64,000 nucleotides of DNA, from NCBI GenBank assembly GCA_012934845.2, contig WNNJ02000834.1, positions 32,694 through 96,693 on the forward strand, written 5' to 3'. A model generated the notes under the pieces. The model was not told the origin of the DNA and did not search any database. It saw only the letters and a program-made list of their open reading frames with translations. How positions within the stretch are numbered: the first letter of the stretch is position 1; every line of letters starts with the position of its first letter. A program made the translations under genes and the position numbers. Source of the stretch: Pomphorhynchus laevis. Lineage: Eukaryota; Acanthocephala; Palaeacanthocephala; Echinorhynchida; Pomphorhynchidae. Below are positions 41,360 through 52,254 of the stretch, piece after piece.

Positions 41360-42923
41360 CGCTACTAACAGTCAATCATCCGGATTTATCCTCGTTTTTC
41401 GATTGTATAAATTCTCAAAAATCAAATGCCCACAAGTTTCCCTGTACATCTACCAAAGCTGGCCTTTACATACTCCATTCAAATGTTTTGAGTTTGTTTA
41501 AGAAGTTAGATGAAATCAAAGTAATAGTACATCATGAAAATCTCGACATGCTGTTTTTCACTGAAACTTGGTTAAACTGTAATATTCTGGATTCTGAAGT
41601 CGGTATTTACGGTAATACGATAGTTCGCTGTGATCGAAAAATCTCTAGAGGTGGCGGTGTAGTTGCTTATATACGCGACAATCTTGTTTATAACCTAATA
41701 GAGTCGTGTTCTGACGATTATGGAAATGAGCTTTTGTGGATTGAAGTGACGGAGGAACGAGGTAAGGTTTATCGCATTTGTATTGTTTATCGTAGTCCTC
41801 AATCAAAAACACCACTCATCATCAAGTCATTAAAACATCACTGTTCCGGCGATGTGGATACCTTAATCTGCGGAGATCTTAACAGTCCAAATATCGATTG
41901 GGTCTCTTATACCGCGATCCAGGGGTTTGATTAAGAATCATCAGCCTTACTTGATGTATTCAATGAGCTCACACTCTGTCAGCTTGTCCATTGTAATACT
42001 CGTATCCGTAATAAAAGTCATTCCCTGCTAGATTTACGCCTATGTACCAATGATTCTGTCGTTGAGTCATTAAGTTGCGGTCCGCCATTAGGCTCTAGCG
42101 ATCACTGCACTTTACGTATCATCCTACCTAGTCATATTTCGCATCTGGTCAATAAAAAAACGATTGGTGTTATGAATGCGGATTACGATACAATTAATGA
42201 AATGCTGAGCCTAGTAAGATGGCCTTGTGCTAGAACAGTAGGTGTTCATGTGGCCTGGTCGTTCCTCCACACAACATTGATTAATCTACTTCACGCCTTT
42301 TCCCCTTGTGTAACACGTAAACCACAATCCTCCAAACCCAAATGGTTTGCAGTGAATTGAAGCGAGCTGTCAGAGAACGTGATCATGCATTCCTACTATT
42401 TAAGCGTGGACTCGGATCCTTCAGATTTTATACTACCATTTTATACTACCAGAGGGTATCTTCGTCAATCAACTGTCTGGTTGATGGTGATCGAAAATCG
42501 GCTTCTCCTCTTTCCATTGCTAATATCCTTGTCAAGAACTTTTGTATCACTCGCAATCGATTTTCCCTATGTGACTATAACATTACGATAGACAATTCTT
42601 CTCTCCAGTACCAGGATTCTAACCTCTACTTTGACCCGCTCGATGTTCTTAATATCTTATCAAAGCTACCGGCTAAAAATAATTCAGGTCCTAATGGTAT
42701 TCCTAGTATATTATTACGCAAAGTTGCATCGAATATATATCTTCCGCTTTTTGATATTTACTATTGGTTCTTGAGAACTGGCATAATCCCAGATATGTGG
42801 AAGAGATCATTAGTCATTCCAGTTTTCAAAAAGGGGGAAAAGGTAAATCCTCAAAATTATCGGCCAATAAGTTTGACTTGTATTGCTTGCAAGGTGGTGG
42901 AGAAACTGATCCATAAACAGTGA
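41360..42923 (+). pseudogene. E1 ORF2 remnant, endonuclease and partial RT
   Basis: The endonuclease frame runs to 41934: LHSNVLSLFKKLDEIK, MLFFTETWLN, RGGGVVAYIRDN, ICIVYRSPQ and ICGDLNSPNIDW. It ends at an in-frame stop (after IQGFD) present in both E copies. The rest of the endonuclease (LGSSDHCTLRIIL) continues past it. The RT frame 42342-42923 has VIPVFKKGEKVNPQNYRPIS and KVVEKLIHKQ, then joins to 3' sequence: motifs A, B and C of the RT are deleted. Confidence 0.85.
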
Positions 42924-43115
42924 TGGATTGCGTCTGTAAACGATGGAATGGATTATCACCTGGTGTAATCAACAGCTCTTCTGCTGTGCAATTTAAAGCA
43001 CGCCTAAAGCTTGACCTCGTGAACTCTTGATTTTTTTACGTTTTTTGTTTTGTTTTTTGTTTATTCGATGTGATGCTTCCTTACGTGCTTCAGCTCACTT
43101 GGAAGTCGACATATA

Positions 43116-43545
43116 ATAATAATAATATTTCACAATGTCAATATTTTTAGAAAAATTATTTTTTAAGTAAACAATTGAAAATTATTTTTTTTGTGTGACA
43201 AATAGTAGCCGTAAAGAAATGCAATAGATATTATGATTCCTATACAAATTAGGCTACAATATCTAAATCATCTATCATCTAGCTGCTAAATTTGAATTTT
43301 TATATTGAAAATAATTTTTTAAAATAATTTTACTTAAATTTTAAAACTTTGTACAGAAACGTTATTGGTAAAAATAGTTCTTAACAGGAAATAATCTGCA
43401 CTGTTCTACATTCTAAATGCTCAGCCTGAATTAGAAAAATTTTATAGTGCTTACTGTCACAAACCGTCTAATCGAAAAGATCATTGGGTATGGTTGGCGA
43501 CAAAAGTTATAGATTTTAGAATAATTGTATTTTCACAACTAATTA
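43116..43545. repeat. AT-rich spacer with repeat Y, copy 2
   Basis: 43250-43440 resembles 30285-30490 in order and spacing of landmarks (GGCTACAATA, GGTAAAAATAGTTCTTAACA, CTACATTCTAAATGCTCA). It lies between the E1 tail and the 3' end of P1. No coding capacity. Confidence 0.55.
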
Positions 43546-43763
43546 AATCAGCTAACTGAGTCTACGTATTGTTATATAATTATAAAATAAACAAAACAAT
43601 AATGCTAAATCAAAATTTTAATAATTAAATAATAAAATTAATAATTGTTTTTAGATTTTCTATAATTTAAATCAAGTTATAAAATAAAAATAAAAAATAA
43701 AAAATAAAATTTAAAATAAACGTCATTTTTATGAATTGACTAATAAATAACAGACGTTGTATC

Positions 43764-43904
43764 AGAATAAGAATTAGAGGTCATCAGGAGGAACTGCTAT
43801 GCTATCAGGTTTCGGCCCCTAACTCCTCTACCCAACATAGCAGCGGGGCCAAATACATGCTAATGATGTATTTCCTCTGAAATAACTATCTAGTATCTTA
43901 TTCT
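43764..43904 (-). other. Conserved structured RNA motif in P1 3' region
   Basis: Five helices can be paired in plus coordinates: 43764-43772 with 43896-43904 (AGAATAAGA / TCTTATTCT); 43776-43780 with 43874-43878; hairpin 43851-43858 with 43866-43873; 43794-43801 with 43836-43843 (CTGCTATG / CATAGCAG); 43814-43819 with 43845-43850 (GGCCCC / GGGGCC). The last two interleave, giving a pseudoknot. It lies just after the stop codon of the element. Hammerhead motifs are known from Penelope-like elements, but this sequence does not fit the hammerhead core. Confidence 0.65.
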
Positions 43905-43917
43905 AATGCAAAGTGTT

Positions 43918-44430
43918 TTATTTATTATCCATCCATAAAAATTTGCCACTTAAGAGTTTAAATTTATTCTTTATATTATTGTGTTGATTTATATATTTTA
44001 CTATTTTCTGCTTGATGTTATTTTTATAGTAACCTAGTTTAAAATATGTATCTATTAAATTATTTAAATGATTTTGAAGAAAGCCAATATCATTACATAT
44101 TGTTGCAATTCTTAAAATTTCATTATTTAATGTATTATATTTTATATTATATGGTATGCATGAATGCTCATGCAAAAATATGTTTCTTGTAAATTGAAAA
44201 TTATTATTGAAATTAATTGAAAATATGTCATCTTTACGATATAAATTAATAGTAGTTTTAGTTAATGTTAATTTAATGTTCATATCTAGATATACACCTT
44301 CTTTATCATTAATATTGGTTTTGTTAAGAATAAGGCTTTCTGGATAAATGTGCTCACTAATTGAATAAAAATTATTAGAATTAAATACTTCGTCTCCCTT
44401 CTTGAAGACGAAGATCGAGTCAGAGAACAT
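43918..44430 (-). pseudogene. P1 C-terminal coding part
   Basis: Reads IYPESLILNKTNINDKEGVY, LYRKDDIF, SCIPYNIKYNTLNNEILRIA and KLGYYKNNIKQKIVKYINQH. It aligns to P2 5710-6150 over its whole length. It belongs to the same protein as 44473-45351 and covers the thumb and C-terminal region. Function of this region in the family is not well defined. Confidence 0.7.
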
Positions 44431-44472
44431 ATGAACAATAGAAAGTACACTCTACATTTTCATTTTCTACAT

Positions 44473-45351
44473 TTACTTTTTCTGATTGTGACGCAACTTG
44501 TAATGAGCCTTGCTGCTCACTTTGTTGTCTATTGATAATAATAATAATAATAATACACATATATCATCAATGTATCGAAACATATATTTCATATATTTAT
44601 ATTGTTTAGATTTAGTTTTTACACAGTTATGAACAAATTCATATTCTATAAAGCTTAAAAACAAGTCAGCTATAATTGGGCTACTATTACCACCCATTGG
44701 AACACCTTTTACTTGTCTAAATATAGATGTCCCTACTTTTAAATAATTTTGATTTATCAAAATATTTAAGGATTCTATTAATTCAATTTTATCCATATAT
44801 TTATATTTATTTGATGGTTTAATTTTTGTTAGATAGGCGTTATAATTATTATAACATATATATGTATATCTTTTTCCGAATATAAGGTTAATTAATTTTA
44901 CTAACGCTTCTTTAATATCTACTAAATCTAGATTTGTATAAAGCGTACTAAAATCGTATGTATTTATATTTTGAAAATTTATTCCTTTTGTCTGTTCTAA
45001 AAATTCTTTTGTAGAATTAATACTGAAATAGTGTTTTATACCAGTATTAATTTCGATTAGTGTACAATATTTCTTGAAGTGTGCTTTAATTACTTTAAGT
45101 ATTTTATTCATATGAACAGAATGTGGTTTTAATGTACATTTAAACGCACTACATATGAACCTAGGTTTTATTGGATTTTTATGTAATTTTGGATTCCAAT
45201 ATAATATAGGTATAGTTTTATTATCTAATTCAACCTTTATACCCTTTTTATCCATTATAGAACAGTGACTTGTAATAATTGTTTCTAAACTCAACTTACT
45301 ACGTTCATATGTTGGATTTACATTTAAATCATTAGAATTAACCTCTTTCAT
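44473..45351 (-). pseudogene. P1 reverse transcriptase, N-terminal and palm part
   Basis: Open for 292 codons from ATG 45351. Motifs: PILYWNPKLHKNPIKPRFIC near residue 70, TYDFSTLYTNLDLVD near 150 (motif A), FRQVKGVPMGGNSSPIIADL near 235 (motif B) and MFRYIDDICVL near 270 (catalytic YIDD). This set is typical of telomerase-like Penelope-type RTs rather than LINE RTs. The N-terminal part before residue 30 may be incomplete. An AT-rich expansion directly follows the catalytic box. Confidence 0.75.
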
Positions 45352-46020
45352 TAGTATATCATAATAAAGCTTTTTGCATAAAAAGCTTTATTATGCTTTT
45401 ATAATAAAGCATAATAAATATTATGATAATAATATTATTATCATAAATAATAAATTATATATAAATATAATAAATGTATGATAATAAATTTATGTATAAT
45501 AATAAATTATACATAAATGATAAATAATTATCATTTTATAAATATCATTAAATATTTATGTATAATAATAAATTATACATAAATGATAAATAATTATCAT
45601 AATAATTATTATGCTTTTTTAATAAAAAGCTTTATTAAATTTACGTTTTTTATCCTAGTTTCTTAGCTAATTTTGTGCTTGTGTACTGTTATTGAAATAT
45701 TCACACTTAGGTGAACTCGATTCCTACTATAGTTAAGTATACTAAGCATGTTTAGATAATCAGACAAGTATGGCTTTTAAATAAATCTAATTTTAAATGA
45801 TTTTACAATCATAATTAAAAGAAAATACTTATAATTGTTTCCATTTGAAAACTGGTTGTTTGAGACAAATTTTATTAGTATTGTTTGGCTAGTGGACTCT
45901 AGTCCACTAAACGAATCACGACCAAATTTGTGCTTGTATCATACAATCATTAAAAAATTTAAAGTCAGGATCGAAATTTTTCACTAATAAATAGATAGCA
46001 TATTACAATATCTGTAAAAT
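45352..46020. repeat. AT-rich palindrome cluster upstream of P1
   Basis: 45360-45660 consists of nested inverted repeats, e.g. AAAGCTTTTTGCATAAAAAGCTTT, and a roughly 47-bp segment (ATTTATGTATAATAATAAAT start) present twice (about 45489-45535 and 45554-45600). TAATTATCAT / ATGATAATTA arms recur. 45660-46020 is ordinary AT-rich sequence with no recognised gene. Confidence 0.75.
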
Positions 46021-46955
46021 TGAATAAAAAATATATTTTTTTAACGTGGCAAATGCGTGCCAGCGCACGCTTACATGATTACAACAAAACAAAAATGTAA
46101 ATCATGTGTCGAGGTGTGAACGGAGGAGGTGTTTGAATGTGATAAAGGAAGGAACGCGGCGAATGTCGAAAGGGAGTTGATTCCAGGCGAGTGAGGCGAC
46201 GACAATGAAGATAGGAGGCCGTAGTTGTTGGAGAAATTGGGAACGTGGAGTAAGAGGGAATTACGGGAACGCAGCGAGAGCGAGGTGGGGCGAGTGTCGT
46301 TTAAGAAAGAAAGGTTGATGAACGATGGGGAGCCGACAGCGATTAGACGAAAAGTTACGAGAAGGCGGAGTTTGATGCGGATGTGGATGGTGGGGCAGGA
46401 GAGTTGGGCAAGATATGTGGATCTGTGGTCGAAGCGACGGAAACGAAAGAGCACTCTAACGGCGGAGTTGATTATGCGTTGTAGTGGTAGGATGATGGAT
46501 TTTGGAGAATTGGCGAAAAGGCTAAGGCATTAATCGATTTTAGGAAAAAGAAACGTTGAAAGAAGATACATACAAGAACGGAAGTAGATAAGCGGGCGGA
46601 TACGGCTGATGTCACGGAGAATTTAGTTAGACGAGCGGACCTTGTCACGGACGAAGGGTTTAAGAAAAAGGTGATCATCGAAATGGAAGCCTAGGAAAGT
46701 GAAATTGTGTACTATCGGGATGATCGATGAGGCAAAAGATACAGTGGGAGGAGATATGTTTGGTTTACGGGGGAGGATCTACATTATTTTGGACTTGTCG
46801 GGGTTTAGCACGAGATGGAGATTGGAGAGACTTTTATAGATATATGAAAGACAGTTGTAGGCAGAAATGCCGATATAGTGTATGCGATGTGCGGGTGCAC
46901 GAGCATGCTGATGTCATCGGCGTATTGCATGACGTTAAAGGTATAAGGTTTGAAT
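46021..46955 (-). mobile_element. LINE family B, copy B5 (RT 3' half, joined to X)
   Basis: Inverse counterpart of B3, with the same 5' breakpoint in the RT, the same small deletion after YADD and the same junction to X. Coding remnants: RT C-terminal region 46678-46071 in shifted frames (FANSPKSIILPLQR equivalent). Terminal hairpin 46055-46070 with an A/T-rich tail to about 46030. Flanks beyond the tail differ from those of B3. Confidence 0.9.
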
Positions 46956-47522
46956 AATAACAATAATCGATAAAGCATTCAGACCCATTTATTAGCTCAT
47001 TTAATTTTGATGGTCACGCTCAGAATATAAAATGCGTTTTGTGATATATTAAAGTTTTAAATATAATACTTTATATTAATTATGATGAGTATGATATTAC
47101 TCATCACACTACATGTTTTGCTTATAAATACGTGGCATTTGTTATGCCACAAATGATAAAAAAATCTTTATCGATATGGTTTAAAAATTATTTTTTCAAT
47201 AAATTTAAATGTAAGCAACACAGATAATATTGTTCTGATTACTTCTATTTTATTTAAAAACTTCATACTTTAAAATAACAGAAATTTACAATAAATCTTA
47301 TCGATTTTATATTTGACACAAAAATAATAATAATTTTAGTGTTTTGATCAAAAAAGTTTTTCATAGACAAAAGGATATTTTTAACCACTAGATGCATATT
47401 AAAATATTAAATGTCTAATATTATTTAATAAAGAAGTTTATTTAAATTTTAAAATTTAATTTTATATCGCATGTATAGAGGTAGTGGTCTAAGTAACGGA
47501 TTATTCATCTATAATTATTTAA
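46956..47522 (-). repeat. Repeat X, second copy, part 1 (distal 570 bp)
   Basis: Reverse complement of about 18543-19118, with few differences. It ends where the D1 tail begins (TTTAATATTA then the ATT tail run). The remaining 100 bp of X appear at 51907-51994 and 56425-56460. Confidence 0.88.
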
Positions 47523-47650
47523 TATTATTATTATTCTTACAAGGCTTAGCCATAAGGCTATTTTGCCTGATCACAGTTAAGAAAAATGATAAAACTAAAA
47601 AATAAGAAATGAAGAAAAAGAAGTCAACAAGCAAAAAATAAAAATAAAAA

Positions 47651-50450
47651 TCACTGCAAATATGTCCATGACTCGTTTCTCGTCTTCTTGATGATCCATG
47701 TCTTTATTATTTGTCTGAACAAATGCAGACTCCGGGCGGAAGCGATTTCCTCAGGCAGAGAATTCCACATATTAAGTACCCTGTGCGACAGTCTCCAACA
47801 CTTTGGATACCTACCATGCCTTGTTTTATAGACAGTTTTGCTGTGACCTCTCAAAATCGATGAACGTAATGTGATTGAACCACTCGGATAACCGTCCAAC
47901 CGGTGTACAAGTGCATACATTCCTATTAAGTCAAGAAACAAAAATCGTGATGACATCGGTTGAATTCTTAGCAAATCTAATCGAGATGCGTAATCCACTC
48001 TCGCATTCGAACATAAACGAGAACCTCGCCTTAGGACTGACTCAATATCTGTCCTTTCTTGTTTGGTGACCGGAAAATAAGCCTGAATTGCATACTCTAA
48101 ATGCCGACGAACTAACGTGTTAAACAAATTTCTAAAGACATTCGTGGTAATCTTAAGGAATGAGTTCTTTACAATATATAGAGCACAAGTAGCGCTTTTT
48201 ATTGCTCTTTCACTATTAAGTTTAGTTTTTAATGATGCCTGCACGATAATTCCTAAATCCCTATGATGTGATACTTCAGTGAGAAGAACATCTCCGATAT
48301 GATATGTAAAATTACTGGATTTTTTACCCAATCCTCATAAGTATACACTTATCACCGTTAAGATGTAATCCAGTAGAGCGGCACCAATCATGATCGCGAT
48401 CCAAGTCTGCCTGTAAAGAATTACAGTCATCAATATCTCGTATAGCAGTCCAAATTTTAAGATCATCAGCGAATGCCAAGTGAGAGTTCTCAATACGTAA
48501 GAGTAAATCGTTAAGGAACGTGATGAATAATAGAGGACCTAATGCAGAACCCTGAGGGACACCTGTCGACATACTTCTTTCTGCAGATAAAGACTCACCA
48601 ACTCTTACCTTAAACGTACGCAATGAAAGAAAATTTTCAATCCAAGAGCAGATTACACGAGGGACGTCGTCGTGAATTAAGAGTGACACAAGACCTTTAT
48701 GTGGAACACGATCAAAGGCTTTCGAAAAATCTAGAAATACGACGTCGAGACAAAGTCCTGAGCTTAGTACTTCCATCCAACTCTCTCTCGCGGTAAGCAA
48801 GTTAGATAGACATGAACGGCCTTGTCTGAATCCGTGTTGAGAATCAGTAAGAATGCTGTTAAAGTTTAGATGCTCGAGTAGCCTTTTGGCAATAACTCGT
48901 TCTAGTAATTTAGAGAGAACACTGGTCAAACTGATAGGGCGAAAATCTAAACAAGCAGTTGCTGGCTGTTTTTTAGGGATTGGCACAACAATAGAAGACT
49001 TCCATATTGCAGGAATCCACGAATTGATCAGGCTAAATGAAAATATATGAGCTAAAACACTACTTACGGCAGGTCCAACCGCATTAATTAGGTAAGGTGA
49101 AATATCATCTGGACCAGGAGAGCCAAATCGGTTAAGCCTAGTGATTAGGTGCAATACTTCAGATGTACTGATTGGCTTAACGAGATTCTGAGTAATATTG
49201 TGAATGGGATACCATTTTAAAGAGTAAATATCCAAAACAATAGTTGACGGAGAATGGAAGCTGTCCGCTAGGCATTCAGCAATTTCAGACTCAGTAGAAT
49301 AAACATATTCACCTGAAGTAATGAATGCTATATTAGAGGGAAGTAGCCTTGAACCTTTCACATATGACCAAAAACGCTTTGGTTGATTCCCGATGCAATT
49401 TGCAATACCATCTTCAAATGCTATTCGCTTATGTATTTTCAATTTATTGCAGAGGTTGCGCACGTACCGATACCTATCTAAGTTTTCAGGATGGGTTTGA
49501 GTAGTAGCCCACAGGGCATTGCGCAGTTTCAACACTGCACGAAGTTCATGATCAAACCACTGAGGGCGAGTGGACTTAATGAAAGTTCTCCGTTTCGGAG
49601 CGAACTTATCTGACAAATTTAAGAAAACGTCATAAAGAATGGTCAGCAGATCTGAAACAGTAGTAGCCCTATAACTACGATACAAAATGTTATAGAAATT
49701 AGCTAAGAGATGTTGGGTATCCACCCGAGTCCAATTTCGTTTTGGATAACCCAATTTTGACCTACAAACGATCTTGGACACTAATTTAACGGAGAGAACA
49801 CAGTGATCACTGTTACCAAGAGGAGGATAATACGCAATACTGTCGATATCTCCAGTACATCTTGTAAACACAAGATCTAGAGTAGCACCGTTGACATGAG
49901 TTGGTTGTCTACAATGTTGCACTAAAAGTAGGTCAGCAAGAAATAAATCACGAAATTGTTTTGATACGCCTGAGCAGGGTTGATACCCATTCATATTCCA
50001 ATCTACATTCGGAAGGTTGAAGTCACCTAAAAGGACAAATCGTTGGGATGAACAAAAATTAGGTAAATAATCTTTAAGCCGATCTGTTATCAAAGTGAAA
50101 GATGGAGATCTATAAACAACAGAAACATTTAATTTTAACAATTGATGATTAACAGTAAAAGACAGACACTTATATGACCACTCGGAATCACAAAGATATG
50201 ATATATTTGATGTTGAGAGATCGTAACGAACGAATGCTACAACTCCTCCACCTCGCATACCAGGAAAGCGATCCGCTCTTATTAACTTATAACCTACAAC
50301 ATTAAACAGATTATCAGAGATGCCACTATGTAACCAAGATTCTGAAATACAGAATATATCATAATGATTATCAGCAATATGGTCGAGCAAGAAAGAAAAT
50401 GGAGATTGAAGACTTCTAACGTTTGAGTAACCAATATCAAGGGGAGTCTA
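47651..50450 (-). pseudogene. D1 ORF2: AP endonuclease + RT, one frameshift
   Basis: The frame opens right after a TAG at 50448-50450 with LDIGYSNVRSLQSPFSFLLD, so the endonuclease Asn box lies upstream of the first Met (50390); the original start is lost or was not an ATG. Endonuclease: FCISESWLHSGISD, GGGVVAFVR, VVYRSPS, LGDFNLPNVDWN and GNSDHCVLSV. RT: VVPIPKKQPATACLDFRPIS, FLDFSKAFDRVPHKG, STGVPQGSALGPLLF and LAFADDLKIW. At about 48325 the frame changes to 48331-47651, which has the C-terminal domain (HRDLGIIVQASLK, VLNMWNSLPEEIASA). The motifs fit the CR1 group. Confidence 0.88.
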
Positions 50451-50539
50451 TGATGACGTAAAGGTTTTGCTAGTTTTATCATATACCTCAGAAAAATCAA
50501 TTAAATCATCAAAATTGGAATCAGAATAAAACCCATACT

Positions 50540-51649
50540 CTAATTTGGGAGAAGCGGGGTCCAACGTACCGATGGTCGCCACCGAACTACTTGAAAATTT
50601 CTTATGCATAGATTCGTATCTCCTTTGCTTATTCTACCCTGTAGTTCCTCGCGAGCCTTCCTCAATTTCAAACGCTCATCAAAATTAATGTCTCTCAGTA
50701 TTCTTATAGTAGAATCTTTTAAGAGGTAACCACGATGAAGCAACATCTTAGCGTGGTCAGCAGAACTCAAGACGACCTTCAATAAGCGAGGTTTCTCTGT
50801 TGTACGCTTCCCAAGTCGAATCAAACTCCGAACTTGCAGCTTCATAGCTACATTCTTATCATCTTCCTTAAGAAGTCTGGTAAATACTGCACGCACACGA
50901 GAAACGTCTTCATCAACTCTTACTTGGGAATTGATCATACACGACTCTTCAATTCCACTCAAAATAACATTCATACTTCTGTCGTAATTCCGAATCCTTA
51001 CTTTTCTTATATTGGCTGCTCTGCCTGAGGAATTGCCCTCGTTATCAACAATTGCATCGCATGAAGTTACAGTCTTTCTCAGTTCATAATTTAAATCCCC
51101 ACTATTTGAAGATTCAGTTCGTCTATGTTTGTAAATCTCAGCTTCTATTCTTTTGTCGGTTAAAAAATTGTCAGGAGTTTCGTTGGATTCACGCAAACTC
51201 TCATGTACCCGTACTGAACTTGCCGTGGCGATATTCTGTATTAACCTCTCTTCAAATACCGAATCGGTATGTCACAATATAGTAACGTTGTTCCTTGAAC
51301 AAGATGTATTCTGTGAAAATAAATAAGTCATCGGTAGATTACCAGACACTATGTGACACTCATCATCAGCATCATCGGTAGTGAGCGCATCCAATTTACG
51401 ACCACTCATCGCTTCTGAATTTCCAGAGGTCACTGCGGTCTTTGTGTCATTGTTCGTTGATGTGAGTTTCGACGACGAAGAACACTTACTGAACATCTCA
51501 GCACAACAGAAACCGCAGAAGAATTTATCAGTGAATGTATCTTTTTTACTAGATAAAACACTGACCGTCGTCCATACATCACAATATTCGTTAACGCACT
51601 CTATCTGGAGACTTAAATGCCCTGATTTCTTTGTTGATTTTTTTACCAT
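50540..51649 (-). pseudogene. D1 ORF1, PHD-like Cys motif protein with one in-frame stop
   Basis: A single frame spans 51649-50540 with one TGA at 51272-51274. N-terminal residues 15-50: CVNEYCDVWTTVSV...DKFFCGFCCAEMF, pattern CX4CX2W...CX2C, as in C1 and E1, probably a PHD-like zinc finger. C-terminal domain: MNVILSGIEESCMINSQ, DEDVSRVRAVF, RLGKRTTEKPRLLKVVLSSA, TIRILRDINFDERLKLRKAR and LCIRNFQVVRWRPSVRW. That domain resembles the RNA-binding C-terminal part of other LINE ORF1 proteins. About 370 codons, a usual ORF1 length. Confidence 0.82.
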
Positions 51650-51708
51650 TTCCTCGTTGATTGTCCAATATTGTAATTATTGTATGACCTCTCTTTGCTC
51701 TCTCTCTT

Positions 51709-51870
51709 TGTAAGTAGTTGGTAATCCAATGTAGTTAATTAAACCAATTTAGTTAATCTTGTATGAGCTGGACTTGTAAGTAGTTGGTAAGTAGTTGTAA
51801 GTAGTTGTAAGTAGTTGGTAAGTAGTTGTAAGTAGTTGTAAGTAGTTGGTAATCCAATGTAGTTAATTAA
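51709..51870. repeat. GTAAGTAGTT minisatellite at the D1 5' end
   Basis: A core array of 10-11 bp units (GTAAGTAGTT with or without G) at 51776-51848 is flanked by two direct copies of about 30 bp (AGTTGGTAATCCAATGTAGT) at 51716-51740 and 51846-51870. It lies upstream of ORF1 within D1 and could contain its promoter. Similar GTAAGTAGTTG units occur near 24571, upstream of H. Confidence 0.85.
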
Positions 51871-51906
51871 TCCAATTTTCCGTTGTTGTATGTTGATGTA
51901 TGTATA

Positions 51907-51994
51907 TTAGATTTATAGAATTATATAACAAGGGATATATTATATTATAATAAGGGATGTCCCTTGTATATTTAAATATACCAGGAATATGTAT
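51907..51994 (-). repeat. Repeat X, second copy, part 2
   Basis: Matches the reverse complement of about 18476-18543 (AACAAGGGATAT, TATATTTAAATATA, CCAGGAATATGTAT). It is bounded by D1 on the left and C1 on the right. GTAT at 51991-51994 recurs at 56425-56428 as the likely C1 target duplication. Confidence 0.88.
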
Positions 51995-52024
51995 AATAAT
52001 ACAAATTTATTTTATGTGGTAAAT

Positions 52025-52041
52025 GCGTACAAGCTGTACGC
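52025..52041 (-). promoter_or_regulatory. C1 3'-terminal hairpin (probable RT recognition structure)
   Basis: GCGTAC / GTACGC stem with a 5-nt loop, close to the tail. B copies have GCGTGC / GCACGC with a 3-4 nt loop at the same place (13595-13610, 20000-20014, 34398-34413, 46055-46070). The stem covaries, which supports an RNA structure. In UnaL2-type LINEs such a hairpin is bound by the RT to start copying; the role here is inferred. Confidence 0.75.
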
Positions 52042-52254
52042 TTACAAGTCCACAAACAAAAATGAAAAAGTCAAGCAGATAAATTGTTTAAATGGGATCG
52101 GATTTGTCGTTTGAAGCACTGCAGGGAAGTTGATTGGCGTATATGAATGGGCAGATGATTCCACGATAGAGGAGCAGCCACCAGGAAGGAGCGGAGTCCA
52201 AATGGAGGTAGAGTAGTTTGGGACATGTAAAAGAAGGGGATTATAGGAACGCAA

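Larger units (their letters stand above)
40061..43115 (+). mobile_element. LINE family E, copy E1 (internally deleted)
   Basis: CR1-like element: ORF1 from about 40139, endonuclease, linker, the first part of the RT, then a deletion that removes the RT palm and joins directly to the 3' end (42923 onward), and a 3' UTR with a (TAA)n tail at about 43112. From 40750 to 42989 it is almost identical to the inverted copy E2, including the same internal deletions and stop; after 42989 the two are clearly diverged. It cannot encode a complete RT. Confidence 0.9.
43546..45351 (-). mobile_element. Penelope-like retroelement copy P1
   Basis: Minus-strand element with a reverse transcriptase and a conserved 3' region. 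It carries PKLHK, DFSTLYTNL, KGVPMGGNSSPIIADLF and RYIDD in that order. The 3' region 43546-43917 matches P2. An (AAT)n microsatellite follows the catalytic box and the coding frame changes there, so the copy appears broken once or twice. The 5' side ends in a cluster of AT palindromes (45352-45660). No GIY-YIG endonuclease was seen; the subfamily is unresolved. Confidence 0.75.
47523..51906 (-). mobile_element. LINE family D, copy D1 (near full length, inserted in X)
   Basis: CR1-like LINE: 5' region with a GTAAGTAGTT minisatellite, ORF1 (51649-50540), ORF2 (about 50450-47651), 3' UTR ending AGGCAAAATAGCC...GTAAG and an (AAT)n tail near 47523-47540. Repeat X resumes on both sides, which defines both ends to within a few bases. 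Only two or three coding defects are visible. Confidence 0.92.

Noticed and set aside
43781-43787. CTGATGA on the minus strand as a hammerhead ribozyme core
   Set aside because: No GAAA and no cleavage triplet sit at the needed places, and P2 has CTGATTA instead. The helices that are conserved do not form a hammerhead three-way junction.
51776-51848. CRISPR-like array
   Set aside because: Units are 10-11 bp with no spacers; this is a minisatellite in a eukaryotic LINE.
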